DNA of 64,000 nt from Salinimicrobium sp. TH3 (GTDB taxonomy: Bacteria; Bacteroidota; Bacteroidia; Flavobacteriales; Flavobacteriaceae): positions 1-64,000 of the forward strand of contig NZ_JAPONB010000005.1 of assembly GCF_026676115.1 (NCBI RefSeq), in the 5' to 3' direction. Made by a program: the position numbers and the translations under genes. Positions 34,082 to 43,643 of the stretch are shown here, piece after piece. The notes under the pieces were generated by a model. It worked only from the letters and a program-made list of their open reading frames with translations. It was not told the origin of the DNA and did not search any database. The first letter of the stretch is position 1. Each line of letters starts with the position of its first letter.

Positions 34082-35098
34082 ATGACAAATAAAGATATTT
34101 CACGGGTAAAGGAGTTGCTTGAGGGGAACAAAAAAATAGTCATCGTCCCTCATAAAGGACCCGATGGTGATGCTATGGGTTCTACCCTGGCGCTTAAAAT
34201 CCTGCTTGAGCACCTGGACCACTATGTTCAACTAATAGCACCTAATGATTATCCAAATTTCCTGAAATGGATGCCTTACCAGGATGAGGTGCTAATCTAC
34301 GACAGGGATCCTAAAAAATGTGATGATTATATTGCTGAAGCAGATGTTATCTTCACCCTTGATTTCAACCACCTTTCACGGGCAGGAGAAATGTATAAAC
34401 CTCTCAAGGGAGCAAAGGCTTCTTTTATCATGATAGATCATCACCAGCAACCCGATGACTATGCCGAGGTTACTTATAGTGATGTTAGCATGTGCTCCAC
34501 CTGCCAAATGGTGTACCACTTCATTGAGAATATAGGTTTAGACGAAAAGATCACTCCGCAAATAGCCACCTGTCTCTACACCGGGATCATGACCGATACC
34601 GGATCCTTTAGGTACCGCTCTACGACCAGCCTCACGCACCGCGTGATCGCCGATCTCATTGATAAAGGCGCAGACAATACTTCCATCCACGAGAACATAT
34701 TTGATACAAGTTCTTACGGGCAATTGCAATTATTGGGTTGTGCCTTACAAAATCTTAAAGTAGTTGAAGGTTTGAGAACCGCATATATCACCCTGTCACA
34801 GGAGGAATTGGACAGGCATAACTTCAAAAAAGGAGATACCGAAGGCTTCGTAAACTACGGGCTTTCTTTGGAAGGAATCGTCTTTGCTGCAATCTTCATA
34901 GAAAATGAAGCCGAAAAGATCGTCAAGATATCTTTTCGTTCAAAAGGCACATTTTCAGTCAATGATTTTGCCCGGCGTTACTTTGATGGCGGCGGTCATA
35001 TTAATGCCGCGGGAGGTAAAAGCGATCTCTCTCTGCAAGAGACAGTTGATAAATTTATTAGTATCTTGCCCACCTATAAAAAGAACCTGGCACTATGA
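34082..35098 (+). CDS. DHH family phosphoesterase (NrnA-like)
   Basis: From the ATG at 34082 the product is 338 residues, the usual size of NrnA/RecJ-like oligoribonuclease/pAp-phosphatases; a longer frame from 33959 adds 41 residues with no family match and lacks support. Metal-binding motifs are IVPHKGPDGDAMGS, the FTLDFNHLSR Asp, DHHQQPDDY (DHH) and the C-terminal DHHA1 motif FDGGGHINAAGG. Such enzymes degrade short RNA oligonucleotides and/or pAp in the cytosol. A TATCTTCG box (34070-34077) just before the start resembles the -7 element. The stop overlaps gldI by ATGA. Confidence 0.88.
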   Translation: MTNKDISRVKELLEGNKKIVIVPHKGPDGDAMGSTLALKILLEHLDHYVQLIAPNDYPNFLKWMPYQDEVLIYDRDPKKCDDYIAEADVIFTLDFNHLSRAGEMYKPLKGAKASFIMIDHHQQPDDYAEVTYSDVSMCSTCQMVYHFIENIGLDEKITPQIATCLYTGIMTDTGSFRYRSTTSLTHRVIADLIDKGADNTSIHENIFDTSSYGQLQLLGCALQNLKVVEGLRTAYITLSQEELDRHNFKKGDTEGFVNYGLSLEGIVFAAIFIENEAEKIVKISFRSKGTFSVNDFARRYFDGGGHINAAGGKSDLSLQETVDKFISILPTYKKNLAL

Positions 35099-35658
35099 AA
35101 GTGAAATTTTTAATGTTGTTGGCAGGCCTGCTGCTATTTTCCTGTAAATCGCCTGAAGCCAGAAGGCCGGTAACTCAAAAGTCGGGTTCCTATATAAATG
35201 AAGCTGTAGAACGCAATCGAAAGATCGTGGCCGAAGAGGAATCCCAAATTCAAAAGATCATTGAGAAAGATTCCACTAGAGAATATTTATCTTCACCCAA
35301 CGGCTTCTGGTACTACTACAACACAAAAGATACTACCTCAACCAGGACTCCCCAGTTTGGTGAAGTGGTAGAATTCGACTATAACCTTAAGACTCTTGAC
35401 GGCCAGAATATCTATAGTGATGAAGAGATCGCTCCCCGTACTTATACCATTGACAAAGAACAGCTTTTTAGTGGACTGCGGCAGGGACTTAAACTCATGA
35501 AAGAAGGTGAAACAGTTACCTTTCTCTTTCCTTCTCACAAAGCATTTGGGTATTACGGCGACAAGAACAGAATAGGAAAAGATGTGCCGGTGATCTCCAC
35601 CGTGACCCTTATCGATATTTCAGAAGAACCTGAAACCAACCAGATTAATAACAACTAA
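35095..35658 (+). CDS. gldI: Gliding motility-associated FKBP-type PPIase lipoprotein GldI
   Basis: A 187-residue lipoprotein (lipobox LFSC, Cys17) with a C-terminal FKBP domain: FGEVVEFDYNLKTLDGQNIY, FSGLRQGLKLMKEGETVTFLFPSHKAFGYYG and VPVISTVTLIDI (parts). The arrangement and length match GldI of Flavobacterium, a peptidyl-prolyl isomerase needed for gliding and folding of periplasmic proteins. It overlaps the upstream nrnA-like gene by 4 bp and is followed 15 bp later by another PPIase, so the three likely form one operon. Confidence 0.88.
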   Translation: MKVKFLMLLAGLLLFSCKSPEARRPVTQKSGSYINEAVERNRKIVAEEESQIQKIIEKDSTREYLSSPNGFWYYYNTKDTTSTRTPQFGEVVEFDYNLKTLDGQNIYSDEEIAPRTYTIDKEQLFSGLRQGLKLMKEGETVTFLFPSHKAFGYYGDKNRIGKDVPVISTVTLIDISEEPETNQINNN

Positions 35659-35673
35659 ATCAATAATTCAGAA

Positions 35674-36795
35674 ATGAAAAAAATCAGTTTTTTGCTTTTT
35701 TGCAGTGCCCTTTTTGCCTTTACTTCCTGCAATGAAGAATACCCCGAACTTGAAGACGGTATGTACGCCGAATTTAAAACTAACAAAGGACCTTTTGTAG
35801 CAGAACTATACTATGAAGCAACGCCAATGACCGTTGCCAGTTTTGTTTCCCTTGCCGAAGGGGAAAGCACCATGGCCGATGAGCAGTACCGTGATAAGCC
35901 TTTTTATGATGGGCTTGTTTTTCACCGCGTTATTGGTGATTTCATGATCCAGGGAGGTGATCCCGAGGGAACCGGAACCGGTGGCCCCGGGTACAAATTT
36001 CCAAACGAGATCGTAGATACTTTAACTCATAATTCCGCAGGAATACTTTCCATGGCTAACTCTGGACCCAATTCAAACGGAAGCCAGTTTTTTATCACCC
36101 TTAAAGAAACTCCCTGGTTAAATGGACTTCACACCGTTTTTGGTGAGGTAGTAAAAGGTCAGGATGTAATTGATGCCATTGGAAAACTCGAAACAGGACC
36201 TAACGATCGTCCTTTAGAAGATGTGGTAATGCAGGAAGTGAAAATCATTCGCAAAGGTAAAGACGCCAAAAACTTTAATGCTTCAGAAGTTCTTTCTGAA
36301 GAATTACAGGTATTTAAAGCTGAAGCCGAGGCTAAGAACAAGGAGATGGAAGAGAAGCGCACTGCTAACTTTAAGCGTTATGAAGAGATAAAGGCGCAGG
36401 CAAAAGAGCTTGAAAGTGGTCTTAAGTACACTATCCTTGAAGAAGGAGAAGGTCCTCAACCACAACAGGGAGACACTGTTCTGGTTAACTATAAAGGCTA
36501 TCTAAGCTCTGGTGATCTTTTTGACACGAATATCGCTGAAATAGCCGAAGAAGCGGGAACGCTTAATGAAAGAAGGCAGCAAATGGGAGGTTATGCTCCT
36601 ATGCCTATGCTATACAGCAAAGATGCACCTATGATTCCCGGTTTTAAAGAAGGAGTACAGCAAATGCAGGTTGGAGATAAAGCAGTTTTATTCATTCCTT
36701 CTCATTTAGGATATGGAGACCGCGGTGCTCCCCCGGTCATCCCTCCATCTGCCGACCTAATTTTTGAAGTTGAGCTGGTAGGAGTCCAGGAATAA
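35674..36795 (+). CDS. Cyclophilin-FKBP fusion peptidyl-prolyl isomerase lipoprotein
   Basis: A 373-residue lipoprotein (lipobox FTSC, Cys19) with two different PPIase domains. Residues about 27-190 are a cyclophilin (FYDGLVFHRVIGDFMIQGGDP, GILSMANSGPNSNGSQFFIT). A helical linker rich in E/K follows at about 200-245 (EAEAKNKEMEEKRTANF). Residues about 250-373 form an FKBP domain (GDTVLVNYKGYLSSGDLFD, MIPGFKEGVQQMQVGDKA, HLGYGDRGAPPVIPP). All key active-site residues (Arg, Phe and Gln of cyclophilin; Tyr, Asp and aromatic residues of FKBP) appear present. Likely a periplasmic folding factor working beside GldI. Confidence 0.9.
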   Translation: MKKISFLLFCSALFAFTSCNEEYPELEDGMYAEFKTNKGPFVAELYYEATPMTVASFVSLAEGESTMADEQYRDKPFYDGLVFHRVIGDFMIQGGDPEGTGTGGPGYKFPNEIVDTLTHNSAGILSMANSGPNSNGSQFFITLKETPWLNGLHTVFGEVVKGQDVIDAIGKLETGPNDRPLEDVVMQEVKIIRKGKDAKNFNASEVLSEELQVFKAEAEAKNKEMEEKRTANFKRYEEIKAQAKELESGLKYTILEEGEGPQPQQGDTVLVNYKGYLSSGDLFDTNIAEIAEEAGTLNERRQQMGGYAPMPMLYSKDAPMIPGFKEGVQQMQVGDKAVLFIPSHLGYGDRGAPPVIPPSADLIFEVELVGVQE

Positions 36796-36816
36796 AAAAT
36801 AGACCTGTAAAAATTT

Positions 36817-36854
36817 AAAAGACCTTCCAAAAATTCAATTTTGGAAGGTCTTTT
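36817..36854. terminator. Bidirectional terminator between the PPIase gene and pepD
   Basis: GACCTTCCAAAA (36821-36832) and TTTTGGAAGGTC (36839-36850) form a perfect 12-bp stem with loop ATTCAA. TTTT follows on the plus strand and AAAA precedes it, so it can serve both convergent genes. Confidence 0.88.
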
Positions 36855-36873
36855 AGTTTATGCTCCAGAAGAA

Positions 36874-38337
36874 TTATTTCTTCTCCGGAATATTTTTTAA
36901 GACTTCCAGCACGTATTTCCAGTACTTCTGTGCCGAAGAAATACTCGCTCTTTCATCTGGAGAGTGAGCTCCACGAATTGTTGGACCAAAGGAGATCATG
37001 TCCATTTCGGGATAATTCTTTCCTAAGATCCCGCATTCAAGACCCGCATGACAGGCTGCGATATCGGGTTCATCTGTATTCATCTTTCTGTACAATTCAT
37101 CAAGGACTTTTAGGATTGGAGAATCCATATTCGGGCTCCAGCCGGGATATGCGCCCGAAAGCTCTACCTCCAATCCTGCCAGTTCGAATCCTGCCCGCAG
37201 GCTGTTAGCAAGGTCATCTTTGGACGAATCAACAGAAGAGCGGGTCAAACAAAGAATTTCAATTTGCCCATTTTTGACAGTCACCCGGGCTACATTGTTG
37301 GAAGTTTCAACAAGCCCCTCAATATCTGGACTCATCCTGTACACCCCATTGTGAGCGGAGTAGATAGACTTTAGAAGTAACTCCTGAACTCCCAGCTCCA
37401 TCACATTTTCTGGTGCTTCAGTTTCAGAAACTTCTATGAGCAACTTTGGCTCCAGCGACTTGTATTCCTGCTGAATCTCCTGAATAAGCTTACCTATTTC
37501 TGAAGTAAAATCCTTCTCCTGGATCTTCTCTACAACCACAACAGCTTCACTTTCCCTCGGGATTGCATTGCGGAGTCCGCCGCCATTGATCTCTGCGATC
37601 CTCATTCCGAATTTTTCAAAGCCTTCGAAGAGGATTCGGTTCATTAATTTATTGGCATTTCCAAGGCCTTTGATGATATCCATTCCCGAATGTCCTCCCT
37701 GCAAACCTTTTACAACTACTTTATAAGCAATAGTATCCTCGGGAACAGGCTCTTCCCGGTATGTTCTGGAGGCGGTGATATCCACTCCGCCGGCACAACC
37801 TATACCTATTTCGTTATCTTCTTCAGTATCGAGATTCAGCAGAATATCTCCGTTAAGAACACCGGGTTGCAATCCCATGGCTCCGGTCATGCCGGTTTCT
37901 TCATCAATTGTAAACAGTGCCTCGAGAGGAGGATGCTCAATATCTTTGCTTTCCAGGATGGCCATCATAGTAGCTACTCCAAGACCGTTGTCGGCTCCCA
38001 AAGTTGTTCCTCTAGCACGAACCCAGTCGCCATCAACGTACATATCGATTCCCTGATTTTCAAAATCAAAATCTATATCATTGTTCTTTTGATGCACCAT
38101 ATCGAGATGAGACTGCAAAACCACTGCTTTTTTATTCTCCATGCCTGGAGTTGCCGGTTTTCTAATGATCACGTTCCCTACTTCATCTACTTCAGTTTCC
38201 AGACCCAGATCATTTCCAAATTTCTTGATGAATTCTATCACCCTTTCCTCCTTTTTGGAAGGTCTGGGCACAGCATTAAGGTCAGCAAATTTATTCCAGA
38301 GTGGCTTTGGCTCCAAAGCTCTTATTTCGTCATTCAT
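36874..38337 (-). CDS. pepD: Aminoacyl-histidine dipeptidase (M20 family)
   Basis: The ATG at 38337 (MNDEIRALEPKPLWNKF) gives 487 residues, the normal PepD length; the frame extends 14 residues further upstream through unlikely sequence. The M20 metal-binding pattern is present: HLDMVHQKN, DGDWVRARGTTLGADNGLG (metal Asp), FTIDEETGMTGA (catalytic Glu and Glu ligand) and the late His in RGAHSPDE. It hydrolyses Xaa-His and other dipeptides in the cytosol. Single gene with its own promoter box. Confidence 0.94.
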   Translation of the reverse strand: MNDEIRALEPKPLWNKFADLNAVPRPSKKEERVIEFIKKFGNDLGLETEVDEVGNVIIRKPATPGMENKKAVVLQSHLDMVHQKNNDIDFDFENQGIDMYVDGDWVRARGTTLGADNGLGVATMMAILESKDIEHPPLEALFTIDEETGMTGAMGLQPGVLNGDILLNLDTEEDNEIGIGCAGGVDITASRTYREEPVPEDTIAYKVVVKGLQGGHSGMDIIKGLGNANKLMNRILFEGFEKFGMRIAEINGGGLRNAIPRESEAVVVVEKIQEKDFTSEIGKLIQEIQQEYKSLEPKLLIEVSETEAPENVMELGVQELLLKSIYSAHNGVYRMSPDIEGLVETSNNVARVTVKNGQIEILCLTRSSVDSSKDDLANSLRAGFELAGLEVELSGAYPGWSPNMDSPILKVLDELYRKMNTDEPDIAACHAGLECGILGKNYPEMDMISFGPTIRGAHSPDERASISSAQKYWKYVLEVLKNIPEKK

Positions 38338-38361
38338 TGTTGTATTTTTTTTGTTTGTACA

Positions 38362-38369
38362 CAAATATA
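38362..38369 (-). promoter_or_regulatory. Predicted -7 box of pepD
   Basis: Minus strand TATATTTG, an exact TAnnTTTG match, 24 bp ahead of the preferred pepD start. No clear -33 box. Confidence 0.4.
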
Positions 38370-38481
38370 AGTGATGCAATCGGGAAAAAAGAAAATGCGT
38401 AGTAGAAGCTTGAGTGGTCTTAAAAACTTCAGATTATAAGATAATATTTATATTGGAGCCTAAAGCTCATAAATATCTCTC

Positions 38482-38496
38482 AAAAATGACATTTTT
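38482..38496. repeat. AAAAATGACATTTTT palindrome containing a start codon
   Basis: A perfect 7-bp inverted repeat around A. The ATG at 38486-38488 inside its left arm is the predicted start of the alpha/beta hydrolase gene, so the start codon would lie in a hairpin of the mRNA. Confidence 0.6.
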
Positions 38497-39388
38497 AAGA
38501 CCTATTATTTTCTTTTCCCTTCTGCTTCCGCAGCTTTCATGGGCCCAGGAAAGTCAATTTATGGAGGCCGATGGAAACCTGCTACATTATCGCATTTTTG
38601 GGACCGGATCACCGCTGCTCATTATCAACGGCGGACCCGGAATGAGCAGCGAAGGCTTTATACCGCTGGCAAAAGAACTTTCAGCCAATAATAAGGTCAT
38701 TCTTTACGACCAGCGCGGAACGGGACATTCAAAAATGGCAAAAATCGATGCTTCTTCCATGAACATAGATCTCCTGGTGAATGACCTGGAGCTCCTTAGA
38801 AAGCACCTGGAACTCGAGGAATGGATCATTTTAGGGCACTCGTTTGGCGGAATGCTGGCTTACGCCTATGCTGCAAAATTTCCTGAAAGAGTGAAGGCCA
38901 TGATACAATCATCCTCTGGAGGGATGGACCTTACTTTGTTCTCACAGTTCGATATAACAGCTGCATTGACAGCAACAGAAAGAGATTCCCTGCGTTTCTA
39001 CAGCGAGAAGATCGCGAGTGGAGATACCACCCGGGCTACCCAGCTTAAACGAGCGGAATTTCTTGCACATGCTTATGTATACAACAAAAAACATATTCCT
39101 GTTATAGCTAAACGGCTTACTCAGGGCAATAGAACCATAAACTCTTTGCTGTGGAATGACATGAGACAAAGAAATTTTGACGCGAAATCAGGTTTGCAGA
39201 ATTTCCAAAAACCTGTGTTGATCCTTCACGGGGAAAATGATGTGGTCAATCCTGAGCTTTCACACCAGGCACATCAACTACTACCCGGGTCGCGTTTAGT
39301 ACTGCTCCCTAATACCGGCCACTACGGGTGGCTTGATGCTAAAGAACTATATTTTTCAGCTATTTCTAAATTCCTTTCCGGTTTATAA
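38486..39388 (+). CDS. Exported alpha/beta hydrolase (prolyl aminopeptidase-like)
   Basis: The ATG at 38486 gives 300 residues with a signal peptide (LRPIIFFSLLLPQLSWAQ); a longer frame would bury this signal. The hydrolase fold shows the oxyanion block INGGPGMSSEGFIPLA, YDQRGTGHS, the nucleophile elbow GHSFGGMLAYA, a catalytic Asp in LHGENDVVNPE, and the His in NTGHYGWLD. The GGPG and DQRG motifs are those of S33 proline iminopeptidases. Periplasmic substrate unknown; an esterase role is possible. Its start codon is embedded in a palindrome. Confidence 0.85.
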   Translation: MTFLRPIIFFSLLLPQLSWAQESQFMEADGNLLHYRIFGTGSPLLIINGGPGMSSEGFIPLAKELSANNKVILYDQRGTGHSKMAKIDASSMNIDLLVNDLELLRKHLELEEWIILGHSFGGMLAYAYAAKFPERVKAMIQSSSGGMDLTLFSQFDITAALTATERDSLRFYSEKIASGDTTRATQLKRAEFLAHAYVYNKKHIPVIAKRLTQGNRTINSLLWNDMRQRNFDAKSGLQNFQKPVLILHGENDVVNPELSHQAHQLLPGSRLVLLPNTGHYGWLDAKELYFSAISKFLSGL

Positions 39389-39539
39389 TATTCTTCCTTT
39401 ACTCTTACAGCATTTTTTGCCGGCTAACTATGTTTTAAGTGCTCTGAATAAGAACTGGCGATTGGCAACAACTTCTTTTTACAAAATTCTTGGCTCTTGT
39501 CTCTAGCATCTTCATTTTAAAATAAGCTATTTTTGAGAG

Positions 39540-40610
39540 GTGAAGCAAAAAATAGCAATTGTCCTGGCGATTTTTCTCCCCCTGCAAATCCTGTTGAACA
39601 GGATATTGGCTAATAATCCTTTGCTGGTAGAGAAATGGTATAGTAACGGGATTTACCCTGTTACCTCTGCCCTACTGCGAAGAACCATCGGCTTTTTGCC
39701 CTTTTCATTAGGAGATTTCCTGTATGCTTTACTGGTGATTATGACCATACGCTGGTTGTATTTTAGAATTAATCAAAGATTTCGCGATCCAAAACGATGG
39801 ATCCTTAATTCTGTAGCAATGATTTCCCTAATCTATTTTTCTTTTAACCTCTTCTGGGGGTTCAACTATTACCGGTTGCCCCTGCATGCCGCTTTAAAAA
39901 TAGATAATGAATACACCACCGAAGAACTTATAGAACTCACCCGGGACCTTATTGCCACCTCAAATGAATTTCATTTATCCATAACCGGTAATGATTCGGT
40001 TAAAGTAGATATTCCCTACTCAAAGTCGCAGATCCTGGAGCTTTCGATCCTGGGCTATGAAAATATTGAAGATGATTTTCCTGAGCTGGACTATGAAATA
40101 CCGAGCCTTAAAAGATCGGTTTACAGCATACCTCTTACATATATGGGATTTAACGGCTACCTCAACCCTATCACCAACGAAGGCCAGGTGAATACGCAGA
40201 TAGTACCCTACAAGATCCCGACAACGGCCAGTCATGAAATAGGCCACCAGCTGGGTTTTGCAAAAGAAAATGAAGCCAACTTTCTGGCCTGTCTCACCAC
40301 CATGAACCATCCCGATAAATATTTTAATTACTCCGGCTATACTTTTGCCTTGAGTTACTGCCTTAGTGAACTTTATCGCCGGGACCCTGAGCTTACCGAG
40401 GAGCTGGTAGAAAAATTAAATTTTGGAGTGAAGGAGAACTACCGGGAAGTAAGGGAATTCTGGGAAGGTCATAAAAATCCGTTCGAACCCATGTTCATGT
40501 CAATTTATGATTCTTTTTTAGTAGCTAACAATCAGCCCGAAGGTATGAAAAGCTACAGCTATGTAGTGGCGCTACTGGTGAACTATCATAAAAGCCGGGG
40601 GCAATTATAG
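39540..40610 (+). CDS. DUF3810 membrane protein with HEIGH motif
   Basis: A 356-residue protein from a GTG start. Two or three membrane segments lie in the first ~110 residues (IAIVLAIFLPLQILLN, FLYALLVIMTIRWLY, MISLIYFSFNLFWGFNYY). The following domain holds the metal-binding signature TTASHEIGHQLGFAKENEANFLA, an HExxH plus a downstream Glu, as in zinc metalloproteases. DUF3810 proteins are uncharacterised. The topology would place the HEIGH site outside the membrane core. TATTTTTG (39528-39535) lies 4 bp before the GTG as a possible -7 box, implying an almost leaderless message. Confidence 0.82.
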   Translation: MKQKIAIVLAIFLPLQILLNRILANNPLLVEKWYSNGIYPVTSALLRRTIGFLPFSLGDFLYALLVIMTIRWLYFRINQRFRDPKRWILNSVAMISLIYFSFNLFWGFNYYRLPLHAALKIDNEYTTEELIELTRDLIATSNEFHLSITGNDSVKVDIPYSKSQILELSILGYENIEDDFPELDYEIPSLKRSVYSIPLTYMGFNGYLNPITNEGQVNTQIVPYKIPTTASHEIGHQLGFAKENEANFLACLTTMNHPDKYFNYSGYTFALSYCLSELYRRDPELTEELVEKLNFGVKENYREVREFWEGHKNPFEPMFMSIYDSFLVANNQPEGMKSYSYVVALLVNYHKSRGQL

Positions 40611-40674
40611 AGCCTCTTTCATTTTTAATTTTTTATTAACTTACTCACTCAAAATTCCAATCCTAAACTATTTT

Positions 40675-43632
40675 ATGAAAATCAGATTATTGTTTTGCCT
40701 GCTGCTTAGTGCCGTAACCGGGGTGCAGGCGCAGGAGTATTTTCCAAAGAACGACGCCGTTAAGGCCCAGGAGAATACCAACTTTACTGTTCTTAAGAAC
40801 GCCAATATTTATGTTGACCCAACAAATTTCATTGAAAATGGCATGCTAGCCATACGCAATGGAAAAGTCACGGCTGTTGGAAACAACATTAAAGTTCCCG
40901 CAAATGCAGTGGTGATCGATCTTAAAGGGAAAACCGTTTACCCATCATTTATTGATCTCTATACCAATTTTGGAATTGAAAAGCCTAAAGGCAGTTCGGG
41001 CAGCCCATACGGCGGGAATCCGCAGTATGACCCTGGTCGTGAAGGTTATTACTGGAATGATCATTTGAGGCCGGAAACTTCGGCTTTGGAAAACTTCAAG
41101 TACAACAAAGAAGAAGCCGAGAAGCTAAGGAAACTTGGTTTTGGAGTGGTCAATACCCACATGCCTGACGGAATTGTGCGCGGTACCGGAATGCTGGTAG
41201 CGCTTAATTCTGAAGGAACTGAAGGAGACAGAATACTCGACCAGGAATCGGCTCAGTATTTTTCCTTTGAAAAAAGTGCAAAATCGAAACAAGTCTATCC
41301 TTCTTCAAAAATGGGAGCCATGGCTTTGCTGAGACAGGCTTACCTTGATGCCGACTGGTATGCGAAAGGCAATGCAGACAATAAAGATCTTGCACTTGAA
41401 GCTTTTAATGAGAACAAGAACCTGTTGCAGATCTTTAAGACAGACAATTTACTGGATGAATTGCGTGCCGATAAGATTGGAGACGAAGTGGGAGTGCAGT
41501 ACGTCATTCTTGGCAGCGGAAAAGAATTTGAACGACTTGACGCAATTAAAGCAACGAATGCAACTTTCATAGTTCCTTTAAATTTCCCGGAGCCGTTCGA
41601 CATGGAAGATCCTTACATGGCAGGATATGCTACTCTTGGAGATATGAAAGAATGGAATCAGGCACCTGCAAATCTCAAAATGCTTTCGGAAAAGAAGGTT
41701 CCTTACACCATTACTACTTATGATGCCGAAAAGAACTTTAGGGAGAACCTAATCAAGGCAGTGGCTTACGGGCTGGATAAAAAAGATGCCCTTGCAGCGC
41801 TTACCACAGTACCTGCAAAACTCATAGGTCACGAAAATCAACTGGGAACATTAAAAGAAGGGGCCTGGGCGAATTTCATTGTGACTTCGGGAGATTACTT
41901 TGATAAAGAAACTACCATTTACGAAAACTGGGTGCAGGGAAACAGGGAAGTCTATGAAGATATCGACCTCGTAAATCTCAACGGAACTTACAAGCTGGAA
42001 GTTGGAAATAATACTTACGAGATGAAGATCTCGGGAGAACCAACAAAGCCTCAAGCTGAAGTCACCACTAACAGCAGCAAAGTTGGTTCTAAGATCAACT
42101 ACAAGAACAATTGGGTGAACATCCTGCTTTCAGCTCCCGATACGACTAAAGCTGAATACACAAGACTGAGCGCAAGAATTGCCGACGATCCAAAAAACTT
42201 CAGCGGAAAAGCCATTTTAGGAGATGGTACAGAAACCACTTTTACTGCAATTCAAACTGCTGCAGCTTCAGATAAAAAAGATGAAAAAGCTACAGAATAT
42301 CCTGAAGTTCTGCCGGTAACTTTCCCGAACATGGCCTATGGATTTCAAGAGCTTCCGAAGCAACAGGACATCCTTTTCAAAAATGCCACTGTTTGGACGA
42401 ATGAAGAACAGGGGATCATGGAAAATACAGATGTACTGGTGCGTAACGGAAAAATTGCTGAAGTAGGAAGAAACCTTGGCGCCCGCGGTGCGACTGTGAT
42501 CGATGCTACTGGAAAACACCTCACCACCGGAATCGTTGATGAGCATTCTCACCTTGCGGCATCGGCCGTAAACGAAGCGGGACACAATTCCTCTGCCGAA
42601 GTTCAAATGGAAGACGTGGTAGATCCCGATGATATTGGAATTTACCGCAACCTTGCCGGGGGAGTGACTACAATGCAACTGCTTCATGGCTCTGCTAACC
42701 CCATAGGCGGACAATCGGCAATCCTGAAAATGAAGTGGGGAGTTAGTCCGAAGGAAATGCTAATAGAAAATTCACCCAAGTTCATCAAGTTTGCTCTGGG
42801 AGAGAACGTAAAGCAGGCCAACTGGGACAGCAATTCACGTTTTCCACAAACGCGAATGGGAGTGGAACAGGTATTCGTTGATTATTTCACCCGCGCCCGC
42901 GAATATGAAGAGCTTAAAAAGAGCGGCAAACCTTATCGCAAGGATATTGAAATGGAGACCATCCTGGAGATCCTTAACGGCGAGCGTAAAGTAACTGCCC
43001 ACTCTTACGTACAAAGTGAGATTAACATGTTAATGAAAGTGGCAGAGGAATTTGGCTTTAACATCAACACCTTTACACACATTTTGGAAGGTTATAAGGT
43101 AGCCGATAAAATGGCCGAGCACGGAGTAGGAGGATCAACTTTCTCCGACTGGTGGGCTTACAAATATGAAGTAAAGGATGCGATTCCACAAAATGCTGCA
43201 ATTATGCACAACGCCGGAGTGACAGTTGCCATAAACAGTGATGACGCCGAGATGAGTAGAAGATTGAATCAGGAAGCGGCAAAAAGTGTGAAGTACGGAG
43301 ATATTTCGGAAGAGGAAGCATGGAAATTTGTAACGCTGAATCCGGCCAAACTACTTCACATTGATGACCGCGTGGGAAGTATCAAAGAAGGTAAAGATGC
43401 AGATCTAGTTCTTTGGAATGCCCATCCCCTATCAGTTTACGCAAAACCTGAAAAAACCCTCATTGAAGGAGTGGTGTATTTTGATATCGAAAGGGATGAA
43501 GAACTGCGCCAGGAAGTTGAGAAGCAGAAAAACCTCCTAACTTCTCAAATGCTAAAAGCCAAGAACAACGGTTTAAAGACGCAGCCGGTAAAAGATTCCA
43601 AGAAAGAAGAAATGCACTGTGACACTCTTTAA
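40675..43632 (+). CDS. Exported double amidohydrolase protein
   Basis: A 985-residue protein with signal peptide (LLFCLLLSAVTGVQAQ) and two amidohydrolase modules. The first (about 35-440) has the usual beta-sandwich start (NANIYVDPTNFIENGMLAIRNG, in parts) but reads YPSFIDLYTNFG where the metal-binding HxH is expected, so it is probably inactive. The second (about 570-960) keeps D-E-H624-S-H626, H776, H802 and D856 (AINSDD), a full metal site. A variable region joins them. Such proteins are annotated as imidazolonepropionase-like; the substrate is unknown. An 11-bp gap leads to a second amidohydrolase gene. Confidence 0.87.
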   Translation: MKIRLLFCLLLSAVTGVQAQEYFPKNDAVKAQENTNFTVLKNANIYVDPTNFIENGMLAIRNGKVTAVGNNIKVPANAVVIDLKGKTVYPSFIDLYTNFGIEKPKGSSGSPYGGNPQYDPGREGYYWNDHLRPETSALENFKYNKEEAEKLRKLGFGVVNTHMPDGIVRGTGMLVALNSEGTEGDRILDQESAQYFSFEKSAKSKQVYPSSKMGAMALLRQAYLDADWYAKGNADNKDLALEAFNENKNLLQIFKTDNLLDELRADKIGDEVGVQYVILGSGKEFERLDAIKATNATFIVPLNFPEPFDMEDPYMAGYATLGDMKEWNQAPANLKMLSEKKVPYTITTYDAEKNFRENLIKAVAYGLDKKDALAALTTVPAKLIGHENQLGTLKEGAWANFIVTSGDYFDKETTIYENWVQGNREVYEDIDLVNLNGTYKLEVGNNTYEMKISGEPTKPQAEVTTNSSKVGSKINYKNNWVNILLSAPDTTKAEYTRLSARIADDPKNFSGKAILGDGTETTFTAIQTAAASDKKDEKATEYPEVLPVTFPNMAYGFQELPKQQDILFKNATVWTNEEQGIMENTDVLVRNGKIAEVGRNLGARGATVIDATGKHLTTGIVDEHSHLAASAVNEAGHNSSAEVQMEDVVDPDDIGIYRNLAGGVTTMQLLHGSANPIGGQSAILKMKWGVSPKEMLIENSPKFIKFALGENVKQANWDSNSRFPQTRMGVEQVFVDYFTRAREYEELKKSGKPYRKDIEMETILEILNGERKVTAHSYVQSEINMLMKVAEEFGFNINTFTHILEGYKVADKMAEHGVGGSTFSDWWAYKYEVKDAIPQNAAIMHNAGVTVAINSDDAEMSRRLNQEAAKSVKYGDISEEEAWKFVTLNPAKLLHIDDRVGSIKEGKDADLVLWNAHPLSVYAKPEKTLIEGVVYFDIERDEELRQEVEKQKNLLTSQMLKAKNNGLKTQPVKDSKKEEMHCDTL

Positions 43633-43643
43633 AATTTCGAAGT

